64,000 nucleotides of DNA from Bin103 sp002238925. GTDB lineage: Bacteria > Spirochaetota > Spirochaetia > SZUA-6 > Bin103. Positions 37,370-46,104 of the stretch are shown one piece after another. Made by a program: the position numbers and the translations under genes. The DNA lies in contig OZ242313.1 of assembly GCA_965208065.1 (NCBI GenBank), forward strand, positions 1,550,001 through 1,614,000. The letters are read 5' to 3'. A model generated the notes under the pieces. It saw only the letters and a list, made by a program, of their open reading frames with translations, searched no databases and was not told the origin of the DNA. Within the stretch, counting starts at the first letter, position 1; each line of letters opens with the position of its first letter.

Positions 37370-38611
37370 CTAGGCGGCGGCGGGCCGCCGGGCAGTGCCT
37401 GAGAGGGCGGTGCGCCGTACCAGGACGGTGATCGCTACCCAGGCCAGCAGCGGCAGCGCGGCGAGGTTGAGGGCGTCCCACCCCACCAGGACCAGCGCGG
37501 TGCCAGCCGATAGGGAGGCCAGCGCCTGCGCGCCGAACACGCCGAAGTCGTTGATGGCCTGCAGGCGAAAGCGTTCGGCCCCGGCGGCCCTCCGCGCCAA
37601 CAGCACGGTGCCGCCGAGAAACAGCATGTTCCACCCGAGGCCGAGCAGGACCAGTGCCGCCCAGAACGCCAGCAGGCTCGCCGCGTACACCCCGACCACG
37701 ATCGATGCGGTCATGCCAACCACGCCCACCAGGAGCACGCGAGCGACGCCCAGGCGATCCATGATGTAGCCGCTGGCAAGCGACGGCAGGTACATCGCGA
37801 TGACGTGGCTCTGGATGATGATGGCGGTGCGATCGAGGGGCAGGCCGGCAGCGCTCAGGTGCAGCGGAGTGGCGGTCATGACCGACGACATGACCGCGTA
37901 GGCGACCGCCGCCGCCAGGACCGCCACGCCGAAGCCGGGCGCGGACAGGAGGGAGGCGGCCGCGGACTGCGCCTCGGGCGGCGCGCCTGCGACCGGCGTG
38001 CGATGGGGCGGGGGCGTGGCGAAGCGAGCGCCGTTGTCCCGCAGGCGGCTGACCACCAGCGCCAACAGCACCAGCAGAGCGGCAAGCACCAGAAAGCCGC
38101 CGGCATATTCGGTCTCCAGCAGATGGCGGCTCCGCTTGGCCACCTCGGGCCCGAGCACGCCGCCCACCATGCCGCCGACCAGCACGTAGGCAACGGCGCG
38201 CCCGGCATATTCGGGCGTTACGCTCTCGGCTGCGGCAAAGCGGTATTGCTGCACGAACGCGCCGTTCATACCGAGCACCACGGCCGCTCCGCAGAACAGC
38301 GTGAAGCTGACGCGGCTGACCGCGAGCGCAAGCACCAGTGCCGCCGCGGTTGCCAGCAGCGCCCCGATAACGAACGCGCGCCGCCGGCCGAGCCGGCGCG
38401 CCAGCAGCGCCGCCGGGATGGTGGTCGCGGCCAGACCGATGATGACGAGCGCCAGGGGCAGCGTCGCCAGCGCCGGCCGGGGGGCCAGCTCGCGCCCGAC
38501 TATGCCGCCGATGAAGACCATCATCGACATGGCCGACAGCCCCAGCGCCTGCGCGACACCGAGCACGCCGAGGTTGAACACGTCGGCTGGCGGTGTGGCC
38601 CGACTCTGCAT
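37370..38611 (-). CDS. Major facilitator superfamily transporter
   Basis: Inner-membrane transporter of 413 residues with about 12 membrane segments in two halves and a cytoplasmic loop rich in Arg and Pro between them (FATPPPHRTPVAG). Short motif-A-like signature ARRLGRRRAFVIG follows the second segment. A substrate cannot be inferred. The ATG at 38611 is used; the longer frame would run into the promoter of the divergent aldo/keto reductase gene. Confidence 0.8.
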   Translation of the reverse strand: MQSRATPPADVFNLGVLGVAQALGLSAMSMMVFIGGIVGRELAPRPALATLPLALVIIGLAATTIPAALLARRLGRRRAFVIGALLATAAALVLALAVSRVSFTLFCGAAVVLGMNGAFVQQYRFAAAESVTPEYAGRAVAYVLVGGMVGGVLGPEVAKRSRHLLETEYAGGFLVLAALLVLLALVVSRLRDNGARFATPPPHRTPVAGAPPEAQSAAASLLSAPGFGVAVLAAAVAYAVMSSVMTATPLHLSAAGLPLDRTAIIIQSHVIAMYLPSLASGYIMDRLGVARVLLVGVVGMTASIVVGVYAASLLAFWAALVLLGLGWNMLFLGGTVLLARRAAGAERFRLQAINDFGVFGAQALASLSAGTALVLVGWDALNLAALPLLAWVAITVLVRRTALSGTARRPAAA

Positions 38612-38702
38612 GCACCGCCAGTCTATCGGAGTTCGCGCGCGCAGTCGCGCGCCCCGCGTAGGCCGACAGTCCCACACCCGTATGAGATAGTATCCTGGCG
38701 GC

Positions 38703-39671
38703 ATGAAGGGGAACCCAGCTCCCATGCTCTACCGGCGACTGGGACGAACGAATCTTGCCGTGTCCGAGATCTCCTATGGCGCCGCGCGCGGCGCCGCGGC
38801 GGGCCGCAAGCAGTTCATTGCCACCGCAAGGGCCGCGCTGGACGCCGGCATGAACTTCGTCGACACCGCGGCCGGCTACGAGGACGGAGCCTGCGAGGAG
38901 GCACTCGGGGAGGCGCTGCACGGCTATCCCGACGTGATCGTCGAAACCAAGTACCGGCCCTACGACGGATGGGAACCCGAGGCGGAGTACACGGGTTCGC
39001 CGCGGGAACTGGTCGCCTCGGTGGATGGCAGCCTCGGGCGGCTGCAGCGTGATCGGATCGACATTCTGCTCGGACACGGCCTGCGCACGCTGGAGACGTT
39101 GGATCGATTCATCTCCGACGGTTGCCTGGACGCCATGGTCCGGCTGCGCGATCAGGGCAAGGTGCGGTTCATCGGCATCAGCGAGTTGTCGGAAGCTGAC
39201 GGCACCCACGAGGTTCTGCAACGCGCATTGCCCACCGGCGCATTCGACGTCGTCATGCTCACGGTCAACCTTCTGCTGCAGACGGCCGCCGCTACGGTCC
39301 TTCCGCTGTGCCGGGAGCATGACGCGGGAGCGGTCGTGATGATGCCCCTGAACCAGGCATCACGGCGATCCGGGCTGGTGTCCGTAGCGGCGGCCCTGGA
39401 GTGCGTGCGGCGGCACATCGCCGAAGGCAACCTGCCGCCCCAACCGCCGTACACGGACCCGGCGCTATTCGAGTTTCTGCAGCCCTACGGCATCCCGGAA
39501 GCGGCCCTGCGGTATGTGCTCGCGCATCAGGTCGGCACCTGCTGCGTAGGGATGCGCACTCCGGCTCGCCTGAACGAGAATCTGCGCGCTTTGGACCCGC
39601 CCTACCTGGACACGGCCCGGATGAATCGACTGCGCGAGCTGTTCGGCAGGATTCAGAAGCAGATTCGTTGA
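38703..39671 (+). CDS. Aldo/keto reductase
   Basis: NAD(P)H-dependent aldo/keto reductase of 322 residues (TIM barrel). The catalytic tetrad can be placed: Asp in NFVDTA, Tyr in AAGYEDG, Lys in VETKY and His in LLGHGL. The N-terminus LYRRLGRTNLAVSEISYGAA is typical; an ATG at 38724 is an alternative start. The C-terminus is somewhat different from the common family (GTCCVGMRTPARLNENL). It is divergent from the MFS gene, so the two may share a promoter region. Confidence 0.85.
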   Translation: MKGNPAPMLYRRLGRTNLAVSEISYGAARGAAAGRKQFIATARAALDAGMNFVDTAAGYEDGACEEALGEALHGYPDVIVETKYRPYDGWEPEAEYTGSPRELVASVDGSLGRLQRDRIDILLGHGLRTLETLDRFISDGCLDAMVRLRDQGKVRFIGISELSEADGTHEVLQRALPTGAFDVVMLTVNLLLQTAAATVLPLCREHDAGAVVMMPLNQASRRSGLVSVAAALECVRRHIAEGNLPPQPPYTDPALFEFLQPYGIPEAALRYVLAHQVGTCCVGMRTPARLNENLRALDPPYLDTARMNRLRELFGRIQKQIR

Positions 39672-39724
39672 CGACGGCATGGATCAATGGTTGACACCGC
39701 CCATCGCTTTCGGGAGCGTCGCTG

Positions 39725-40117
39725 TTACCAGATCACCTCCACGTCGGGGTAACGGCGCAGCCGGCGATCCTTGCTGATCAACCGGCAGTCCAGCTCCTGT
39801 GCGGTAGCGACGATCAGGCGATCGGCCGGGTCGCCGTGAATGTCTGGTAACACCACCGATCGTCGTGCCATGTGCTGGTCCACTGCGACGAACTGGAGGT
39901 AGGACAACCGCTCGGCACGGCGGAGCAGGGCGTGCGGAGTAATGGTCAGTTCCAGGCGGCCCTTCTTCACGAGCATGAACAGCTCCCACACGCTGATCGC
40001 GGACACCAGCGCGGCGCGCTCGGCGCGTGCCCGCTCGATTGCCGTTCGCGCGGGAACCGAGAGCTCGTGCGGCGCGGTAAGATGCCAAATCCAGGCATGG
40101 GTATCCAGCAGCGTCAC
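39725..40117 (-). CDS. PIN-domain toxin (VapC type), second locus
   Basis: PIN ribonuclease of 130 residues with the acidic residues in LLDTHAWIWHL, AISVWELFMLVKKG and HGDPADRLIVATAQ. The GTG at 40117 overlaps the antitoxin stop by GTGA and is preferred to the TTG at 40132. It forms a two-gene operon with the antitoxin to the right, followed to the right by a FitB-type toxin locus. Confidence 0.87.
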   Translation of the reverse strand: MTLLDTHAWIWHLTAPHELSVPARTAIERARAERAALVSAISVWELFMLVKKGRLELTITPHALLRRAERLSYLQFVAVDQHMARRSVVLPDIHGDPADRLIVATAQELDCRLISKDRRLRRYPDVEVIW

Positions 40118-40338
40118 TCCGCGGCTTCCCAATCCTCGGCCACCGGCTCGAGCGGCTCGTCGTACTTCACCAGAGTACCGCGCAGGGCCTGCAGGTCCGG
40201 GTCATCCTCCTCCTCGAAGGGGACGATCTTGAGCACCGGCGTGCCGCGGTCGGTGACCACGATGGTTTCCCGCTGTTCCTGCACCAGCCGGAAGTATTCG
40301 AACGCACGCGGCTTGAACTGCGACTTGGAGACGGTCAT
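40114..40338 (-). CDS. Phd/YefM-type antitoxin, second locus
   Basis: Antitoxin of 74 residues; TVSKSQFKPRAFEYFRLVQE and ETIVVTDRGTPVLKIVPF are the Phd DNA-binding part, the acidic tail EPLEPVAEDWEAAE the toxin-neutralising part. ATG 40338 is used; in-frame starts lie upstream within the operator-like palindrome. Confidence 0.82.
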   Translation of the reverse strand: MTVSKSQFKPRAFEYFRLVQEQRETIVVTDRGTPVLKIVPFEEEDDPDLQALRGTLVKYDEPLEPVAEDWEAAE

Positions 40339-40342
40339 ATAT

Positions 40343-40361
40343 GGACCATGTGCCATAGTCC
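40343..40361. promoter_or_regulatory. Imperfect palindrome upstream of the antitoxin
   Basis: On the coding strand it reads GGACTATGGCACATGGTCC, an inverted repeat with one mismatched pair. It lies just before the antitoxin start and is a likely autoregulatory operator. The half-site GACTATG is also the operator arm at the 22.3 and 26.6 kb loci. Confidence 0.45.
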
Positions 40362-40392
40362 GAATACGGGTCAACCGTTGCGAGGCCCATCG

Positions 40393-40821
40393 TCAGGTTC
40401 GAGTCTCGCAGGGTTCGAACGGGTTCAAATGCGGTGCTCCGGTTGGAGCGGTGTGACGGACATTTCGCGTAACGACGGTCATTCCGTGCATCAGTGCGGT
40501 GGCGGCGAGGAGGCTGTCGATGTCCGGCAGGGGATCGACAATGCCGAGCCGCCCCCATTGATCCGCCACCGTGCCATCCACGTGCACGATACGATCCCGG
40601 AACCGGGTACGGGTTCGGTCCAGCCAGGCGCGCAGAGCGGTGGCGGAGCGCGGGTCGCGGCGGGCTACACGTTCGGCACCGCGCCGCAGTTCCCCCAATG
40701 TCAGGACGCTCAGGAACAGTTCCTCGGGTTTGCGCTCCCGAAACCAGGTGGTGACGAACTGGTTGGCGCGATCACGCTTGCGCAGCTCGGAAACCACATT
40801 CGTGTCGAGGAGATACTTCAC
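40393..40821 (-). CDS. PIN-domain toxin, FitB-like
   Basis: PIN ribonuclease of 142 residues with LLDTNVVSELRK, LTLGELRRGAER and DSLLAATALMHGMTVVTRN, the FitB pattern. It starts with GTG at 40821, which overlaps the antitoxin TGA at 40818. The antitoxin gene to the right is cut by an IS630 element, so this toxin may have lost its normal partner or promoter. Confidence 0.87.
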   Translation of the reverse strand: MKYLLDTNVVSELRKRDRANQFVTTWFRERKPEELFLSVLTLGELRRGAERVARRDPRSATALRAWLDRTRTRFRDRIVHVDGTVADQWGRLGIVDPLPDIDSLLAATALMHGMTVVTRNVRHTAPTGAPHLNPFEPCETRT

Positions 40822-40923
40822 AGTTCAACCGGTCGCGGCCCCGAACGCGCCTGGTCGAAGTCGGCATCGTCGCCTACGTCAGGCAGCGCAAGGAGATGAT
40901 CGATGAAGCTCGCCAAGTTAAGC
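40818..40923 (-). pseudogene. Antitoxin C-terminal remnant cut by IS630
   Basis: The reverse strand reads SFIDHLLALPDVGDDADF and ends RPVEL, a typical tail of a FitA-like antitoxin, with a TGA at 40818. The frame runs into the IS630 end at 40924, and the N-terminus is not found beyond the element. What follows there is instead a permease fragment. Confidence 0.7.
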
Positions 40924-41723
40924 TAGTGTAGCGTATCGTAAGTCATTGACCAGTAGATCGGGAATGTGCTACGGTTCGCCCGTACCAGGGAGGATCGAAG
41001 TGGCGAACCATCACACCCGGCAGATTCCAGAACCGTCTGATGAGCAACTGCAGGAATTGCAGCGCTGGGTAAGACGAACGACGACATCGCAGGCGCTGGC
41101 CTTGCGAGCGCGGATCATCCTGGAGACCACGGCCGGGAAGAGTGACATGGAAGTAGCTGACGAACTTGGCACCACGCGCGCGACGGTCGGCAAGTGGCGG
41201 CGACGGTTTCTGGGCGACGGCTGTGACGGGTTGTTAGACGAGCCGCGACCTGGAGCACCGCGCACGGTCGGAGACGAGGATGTGGAGCGTGTGGTAGTCA
41301 AGACTCTGGAGTCGCTGCCGCGGGATGCGACGCACTGGAGCACGCGCTCGATGGCCCAGGAATGCGGGTTGAGCGCGGCGACGGTGAGTCGAATCTGGCG
41401 GGCATTCTGCTTGAAGCCGCATCGCTACGAGACCTTCAAGCTGTCGCGCGACCCGCTGTTCATCGAGAAGGTGCGCGATATCGTCGGCCTGTACCTGCAT
41501 CCGCCGGAGCGGGCGGTGGTGTTGTGCGTGGACGAGAAGTCTCAGATTCAAGCCTTGGACCGCATGCAACCGGTGCTCCCGATGCGTCCTGGGCTACCGG
41601 AACGACGTACGCACGACTACCGGCGCCACGGGACCACGTCGCTGTTCGCGGCTCTGAACGTGGCCACTGGTGAAGTAGTCGGCAAGTGCTACCGGCGCCA
41701 CCGCGCCGTTGAGTTCCGGAAGT

Positions 41724-41776
41724 TGGCGAGCGACAATCAAGATGAGAACGTAGCGACAATCAAGATGAGAATGCCG
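41724..41776. repeat. IS21 left end with two copies of the transposase-binding repeat
   Basis: GCGACAATCAAGATGAGAA occurs twice in a row, about 23-24 bases apart. The right end carries the mirrored pair as GCGACAATCAGGRTGAGAA. Such multiple end repeats are the expected IstA binding sites. Confidence 0.8.
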
Positions 41777-41945
41777 AGGCGGCTTGCAGCCCTCTGATCG
41801 GGGGGAGGTGGGCCGCCGCTGACGGAGGGAAGGGGTAGCCCGACCGTAGTCAGCGGCGCGGCGGCGCCGGTGTGCGCCGCTGTCGGTGATCGTGGCCGAT
41901 CCGGCGGGAGTAAGGTGAGCCTGAGTACCAACGAAGGAGCACCGG

Positions 41946-43475
41946 TTGCCGGGCCGACATCTTACCGATCGCCAAGTGAGGCTCTACATGAGTTTTCGTC
42001 GCAAGGACACCCCGTCAGTGGCAGCGGCCAAGGCGTCATTCAGCACCGCCACCGCCTACCGCATCGAGTCCGATCCACAACCACCGTCACAGAAGCAGAC
42101 GCCCCGCAGCAGCCGCCGTTCTGACCCGCTGGACGGCATCTTCGAGAGAGAAGTGGTGCCGTTGCTGGTCGAGACCCCGGCTCTGCGCGCGGTGACCATC
42201 TACGAAGAACTGTGCCGCCGCGATCCCAAGCTCCCTGCCAGCGTGCGCCGCACCCTCGAACGGCGCGTGCGCCGGTGGCGCGCCCTGCATGGCTCCGAAC
42301 AGGAGGTGATCTTCGCGCAGCGGCATCCACCCGGTCGCCTCGGTCTGTCCGACTTCACCGCCACCGGTCACCTCGGCGTCACTATCGGCGGTGTGCCGCT
42401 TGAGCATCTGCTGTATCACTTCCGGCTGCCCTACTCGGGTTTCGAGTACGCTGACGTGGTACTCGGCGGCGAGAGCTTCGTCGCCTTGAGCGGCGGCTGC
42501 CAGAACGCTTTGTGGTTGCTCGGTGCGGTCCCGGAAGAGCACCGTACCGACAGCCTGTCGGCCGCCTACCACAACCTCGATAAAGCCGCCGCTGACGATG
42601 TCACCCGCCGCTACCAGGAATTGTGCGACCACTACGGCATGCGCCCCACGCGCAACAACCGCGGTCGGGCCCATGAGAACGGCAGCGTCGAAAGCTCCCA
42701 CGGCCACCTCAAGCGCGCCATCGAACAAGCCCTGTTGCTGCGCGGCTCCCGTGACTTCGACGAACTCGCTGCCTATCGCGCCTTCATCGCCGAGATCGTC
42801 AGTCGCCACAACGCTCGCCACCGTGCCCGCATCGACGCCGAACGCGCAGCGCTGCGACCGCTGCCGGTGCAGCGCACCGCGGACTTCGAACTGGAGCGCG
42901 TCCAGGTCACCGCGCACTCCGGCTTCACTCTGCGCAAGGTGTTCTACTCGGTGCCGTCACGGCTGATCGGCCACACCCTGCGCGTCCACCTTTACGATGA
43001 TCGGCTGGAGTTGTTGCTCGGCTCTTCGCCACTGATGACCCTGCGCCGCGGTCGCGCCCACCGCGACGGCCGCCGCGGCCATGTGGTCGACTATCACCAT
43101 CTCATCTCTGCCTTGCGCCGCAAGCCGATGGCACTGCTGCACCTTGTCTACCGCGATCAACTGTTCCCGCGCGACGTTTACCGCCGCACCTTCGATGCTC
43201 TGCTCGATGCCCTCGATGAGCGCCAAGCCTGCCGGCTCATGGTGGCGTTGTTGGCTCTGGCCCACGATCGCTGCTGCGAGGCAGCGCTGGCCACACGGCT
43301 TGCCGAACTGCTCGACGCCGGCGAACTGCCTGAACTGGAACCTCTCGAGGCGCACTTCGCTTCCGATCCGCAATCGCTGCCCGATGTCGACGTGCGCCTG
43401 GGGTCGCCGGCCGACTACAACGACCTGCTGGACCACCCCGACGAACTCGCCACTCCACCGGCAGGCGCAGCATGA
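41946..43475 (+). CDS. istA: IS21-family transposase IstA
   Basis: DDE transposase of 509 residues. The N-terminus (VRLYMSFRRKDTPSVAAAKA) is a helix-turn-helix; the catalytic core shows LSDFTATGHLG, then VPEEHRTDSLSAAYHNLD and RAHENGSVESSHGHLKRAI. A TTG at 41946 with AAGGAG 6 bases upstream is the likely start. The stop overlaps the istB start (ATGA), giving coupled translation. The frame is intact. Confidence 0.92.
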   Translation: MPGRHLTDRQVRLYMSFRRKDTPSVAAAKASFSTATAYRIESDPQPPSQKQTPRSSRRSDPLDGIFEREVVPLLVETPALRAVTIYEELCRRDPKLPASVRRTLERRVRRWRALHGSEQEVIFAQRHPPGRLGLSDFTATGHLGVTIGGVPLEHLLYHFRLPYSGFEYADVVLGGESFVALSGGCQNALWLLGAVPEEHRTDSLSAAYHNLDKAAADDVTRRYQELCDHYGMRPTRNNRGRAHENGSVESSHGHLKRAIEQALLLRGSRDFDELAAYRAFIAEIVSRHNARHRARIDAERAALRPLPVQRTADFELERVQVTAHSGFTLRKVFYSVPSRLIGHTLRVHLYDDRLELLLGSSPLMTLRRGRAHRDGRRGHVVDYHHLISALRRKPMALLHLVYRDQLFPRDVYRRTFDALLDALDERQACRLMVALLALAHDRCCEAALATRLAELLDAGELPELEPLEAHFASDPQSLPDVDVRLGSPADYNDLLDHPDELATPPAGAA

Positions 43476-44305
43476 GTACTCCAACACCTATCGATTCTGC
43501 GGCCCTCAACCTGATGCTCAGCGAACTGCGCCTGCCCACCATCAAAGCGCTGTGGCCCCAGTTCACCGCCCAATCCGACCGCGAAGGCTGGCCCGCTGCC
43601 CGCCTGCTGACCGCCTTGACCGAGCACGAAATCGCGGACCGTGCCCGGCGCCGCTTCCAGCGCCGCCTCGGTGAAGCTCGGCTACCGAGCGGCAAGACCC
43701 TCGACAGCTTCGACTTCGCCGTCGTGCCTACCCTCTCCAAGGCGCACGTGATGGCCCTCTGCGCCGGCGACCGCTGGCTCGACGAAGGCTCCAACCTGCT
43801 GCTCATTGGCCCGCCCGGCACCGGCAAGACCCATCTTTCCGCCGCCATCGGCCTGGCCCTTATCGAGCACGGCTACCGCGTCCTGTTCGCTCGCACCACC
43901 GATCTCGCACAACGCCTGCAGGCCGCACGTCGTGAGCTCGCACTCGAGGCCGCCATCCGCAAGCTGGACAAGTTTCACCTCCTGGTGCTCGACGATTTCT
44001 CCTACGTCACCAAGGATCAGGCCGAGACCAGCGTCCTGTTTGAGCTGATCAGTGCACGTTATGAGCAGCGCTCCCTGCTGATCACCGCCAACCAGCCGTT
44101 CGGCCAGTGGGACAAGATCTTCCCCGAGCCCGCCATGACCGTCGCCGCCATCGACCGCCTGGTGCACCGCGCCACCATCTTCGAACTCAACGTCGAAAGC
44201 TATCGGCGGCGCACCGCCATCGACAACAAACGGCAGCGTGACGCGGCTGCCAAGGCCGACACCGCAGACCAGACCGTGTCCGCACCGTCCGCACCCGCTA
44301 CGTAA
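43472..44305 (+). CDS. istB: IS21-family helper ATPase IstB
   Basis: DnaA-like AAA+ ATPase of 277 residues that assists IstA in target selection. Walker A is LLIGPPGTGKTHLSAAIG and Walker B is FHLLVLDDFSYV. The C-terminal region HRATIFELNVESYRRR, typical of IstB, is present. Coupled to istA by a four-base overlap. Confidence 0.92.
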   Translation: MSTPTPIDSAALNLMLSELRLPTIKALWPQFTAQSDREGWPAARLLTALTEHEIADRARRRFQRRLGEARLPSGKTLDSFDFAVVPTLSKAHVMALCAGDRWLDEGSNLLLIGPPGTGKTHLSAAIGLALIEHGYRVLFARTTDLAQRLQAARRELALEAAIRKLDKFHLLVLDDFSYVTKDQAETSVLFELISARYEQRSLLITANQPFGQWDKIFPEPAMTVAAIDRLVHRATIFELNVESYRRRTAIDNKRQRDAAAKADTADQTVSAPSAPAT

Positions 44306-44320
44306 CGGTGCACCGTGACC

Positions 44321-44479
44321 ATGGCTTTGACCAACGCCCACCGACAACGGCGTTACCGAGAACGCCACAAGGCACATCTCGCCGAGTCGGTGCGCGCACA
44401 CAAGCTGGAGGCGATTTGCATGCTGGATCTTGGCGCACTGGAGAACATCGAGCCGCCGCGCGGGTTCGGGCGCGACTGA
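44321..44479 (+). CDS. Small basic protein inside the IS21 element
   Basis: A frame of 52 codons after istB begins MALTNAHRQRRYRERHKAHL and ends PPRGFGRD, with a short basic N-terminus followed by a helical stretch. Similar Ala-Glu-Arg-rich starts (NAxRQRRYRER) occur in short phage and plasmid proteins that bind DNA or RNA. I cannot name a function. No standard IS21 element needs it, so it may be a passenger gene. Confidence 0.4.
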   Translation: MALTNAHRQRRYRERHKAHLAESVRAHKLEAICMLDLGALENIEPPRGFGRD

Positions 44480-44894
44480 GCAAACCCCGCCAACTCGCCC
44501 GCTCCGTTCGCCAAGCCCGCACCCGCACCGACCCCAGGGCCGCTGCAAGCGGGCCGGGACTTCTCACGGTTCGCTACCAGCAAGGCCAGCCAACCGGCCC
44601 TCAGTGCGCTGTTCAGGCCCGGCTGGCGTTGCTCGCGGCCGATCGCCTCCAATACGCCGCCCGAGGATCGCCGGTGGCGGCTTCGCGGTGGCAAGGTGGT
44701 ATCCGCGCAATACCCCCGAAACCACCTGCCGGCGAACCTCAACGCCCGGTCGGATCACCTGCGTTGCTCCGACCAGGCCCCGACTACTACTCCGTCGAGT
44801 TCCGCCCCATTCTGCCACCCACCCCGCTCGCTGCCACTGCTCATCTGCTGCCCTTGCACAACCCAACCGCCCTACGGCATCCTCGGTCTCGTTG
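44480..44894. other. Non-coding right part of the IS21 element
   Basis: About 415 bases between the small frame and the right terminal repeats. I see no supported gene; open frames here lack ribosome sites and family features. Confidence 0.4.
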
Positions 44895-44951
44895 CGACAT
44901 CGATTCTCATCCTGATTGTCGCCCGCTTCTCACCCTGATTGTCGCGCCACA
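44895..44951. repeat. IS21 right end with two copies of the transposase-binding repeat
   Basis: Read inward from the end it gives TGTGGCGCGACAATCAGG and then a second CGACAATCAGGATGAGAA. It mirrors the left end. Confidence 0.8.
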
Positions 44952-45326
44952 GGAAGTTCCTGAATATCATCGCCAAAGTGGTCCCGGAGGGGCTCGATGT
45001 TCATCTGGTGCTGGACAACTACGGTACCCACAAGACGGCGATGGTTCATGACTGGCTGGCCCGCCGACCGCACTTCCACGTGCACTTCACCCCCACCAGT
45101 GCTTCCTGGCTCAACCAAGTGGAACGCTGGTTCGCGTCCCTCACCGAGAAGCAGATCCGACGCGGCAGCCATCGCAGCACCGGCGCGTTGGAAAAGGCGA
45201 TCAAGGACTACTTGGCCGTTTACAACGAGGAGCCTCAGCCATTCATCTGGACCAAAAGCGCCGATCAAATCCTTGAATCAGTCAAGAGGTACTGTGAAAG
45301 GATTTAGGATACAGGACACTAGCGCT

Positions 45327-45420
45327 CCACGTGGCCTGTTCGACCGCGACTACCCGATCATCTCTGGCATCAACCTGTTCTTCGCCGCGGCCGCCTACCT
45401 GGACCCCGCGGGTCCAGTAC
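45327..45420 (+). pseudogene. DppB permease C-terminal fragment
   Basis: Directly behind the IS630 end the DNA reads GLFDRDYPIISGINLFFAAA and then, after a deletion, AYLDP. This is the end of a DppB-type permease (compare LERDYPMVSGINLVFAT at 32.9 kb). The rest of the gene is absent. The following bases up to 45446 show nothing else. Confidence 0.7.
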
Positions 45421-45446
45421 GGGTGAGCCGGCCCGGTGGTCGGGTC

Positions 45447-45785
45447 TCAGAGCGCGAGCACGAGCCGGATTCCAGCCTCCACTTCGGCGAGGTGTTGCGG
45501 CTTGAGGGTGCCCGCCTGTTGCACCAGCCGCGCCCGGTCGATGCAGGTCAGCTGGGACACGACGATGACGGAGTCCTTGGAGAGTTGCGACTCGATTGCA
45601 TCGAGACAGACGTTGCCGGGCGCGTCAGCCAGGCTCGGGTTGGTGGTGAACGGCACGCACAGCACCGAGCCTATTCTGCTGCGATTGAAGCTGTCGGCCT
45701 GGACTACCAGGACCGGACGCCGAAAGCCCGGTTCGCTGCCGAAGGGGACGCCAAGATCCGCCCACCAGATCTCACCACGAGTCAT
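45447..45785 (-). CDS. MazF/PemK-type endoribonuclease toxin
   Basis: Toxin of 112 residues with the MazF start TRGEIWWADLGVPFGSEPG and the RRPVLVVQADSFN strand, followed by SQLTCIDRARL. It cleaves mRNA at specific short sites when not bound by its antitoxin. Its start overlaps the antitoxin 3' end by 14 bases. Confidence 0.88.
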   Translation of the reverse strand: MTRGEIWWADLGVPFGSEPGFRRPVLVVQADSFNRSRIGSVLCVPFTTNPSLADAPGNVCLDAIESQLSKDSVIVVSQLTCIDRARLVQQAGTLKPQHLAEVEAGIRLVLAL

Positions 45786-46020
45786 CGCGCGTCAGGTTGC
45801 GGAGACTCTCCAACCCGGTATCCATGACGTCCTGCGGCCGATGGGCCGGCAGATCCCGGTACACGGCGTTGAGCCGTTCGGTGACGTCCTGTTGCCGGTA
45901 GTTGTTGAGGAACTGCTGCAATGCCATCGCGAACAGCCGACTGCGCGGAATCTGCAGCTCTCCGGCCACCTCGTCCGCTCGTCTGAACAGGTGGTCCGGC
46001 AGCGATACGGCGGTTTTCAT
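45772..46020 (-). CDS. MazE-like ribbon-helix-helix antitoxin
   Basis: Antitoxin of 82 residues with an N-terminal ribbon-helix-helix (MKTAVSLPDHLFRRADEVAG, then RSRLFAMALQQFL) and an acidic C-terminus ending DDSW. It precedes the MazF-type toxin and is expected to repress the pair. AT-rich bases upstream (GTATAACC) may hold the promoter. Confidence 0.83.
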   Translation of the reverse strand: MKTAVSLPDHLFRRADEVAGELQIPRSRLFAMALQQFLNNYRQQDVTERLNAVYRDLPAHRPQDVMDTGLESLRNLTRDDSW

Positions 46021-46104
46021 GGTAGCGTAGTATAACCGAGGTATGACTTGTGGATCAAGACGTAGGGTGGCCAGAACGCGTTATTTGGTGCATCGTAGGG
46101 CGAA

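Larger units (their letters stand above)
41724..44951. mobile_element. IS21-family insertion sequence (3228 bp) with 6-bp target duplication
   Basis: The element is flanked by the direct repeat GGAAGT (41718-41723 and 44952-44957), which restores the IS630 reading frame when one copy is removed. It starts TGGCG and ends CCACA, giving the TG...CA termini of IS21 elements. It carries istA and istB, translationally coupled. A downstream part of about 650 bases contains a small extra frame. Confidence 0.9.
41000..45307 (+). pseudogene. IS630 transposase disrupted by IS21-type element
   Basis: The gene starts with GTG at 41000 and runs to 41723 (ending VEFRK). It resumes at 44952 (KFLNIIAKVV) and ends at 45307. 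Both parts match the transposase at 12901-13974, with only MAQECG versus MAKECG seen as a residue change. The break lies between the second and third catalytic parts, so no active transposase can be made, although the ends could still be mobilised by the intact copy's enzyme. Confidence 0.92.
40924..45321. mobile_element. IS630-family insertion sequence, second copy split by IS21-type element
   Basis: Left end at TA 40924-40925, right end at TA 45320-45321, with the same terminal repeats as the copy at 12887. Subtracting the 3228-bp IS21-type insertion and its 6-bp duplication leaves 1164 bp, exactly the size of the intact copy. So this element was complete before being hit. Confidence 0.9.
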
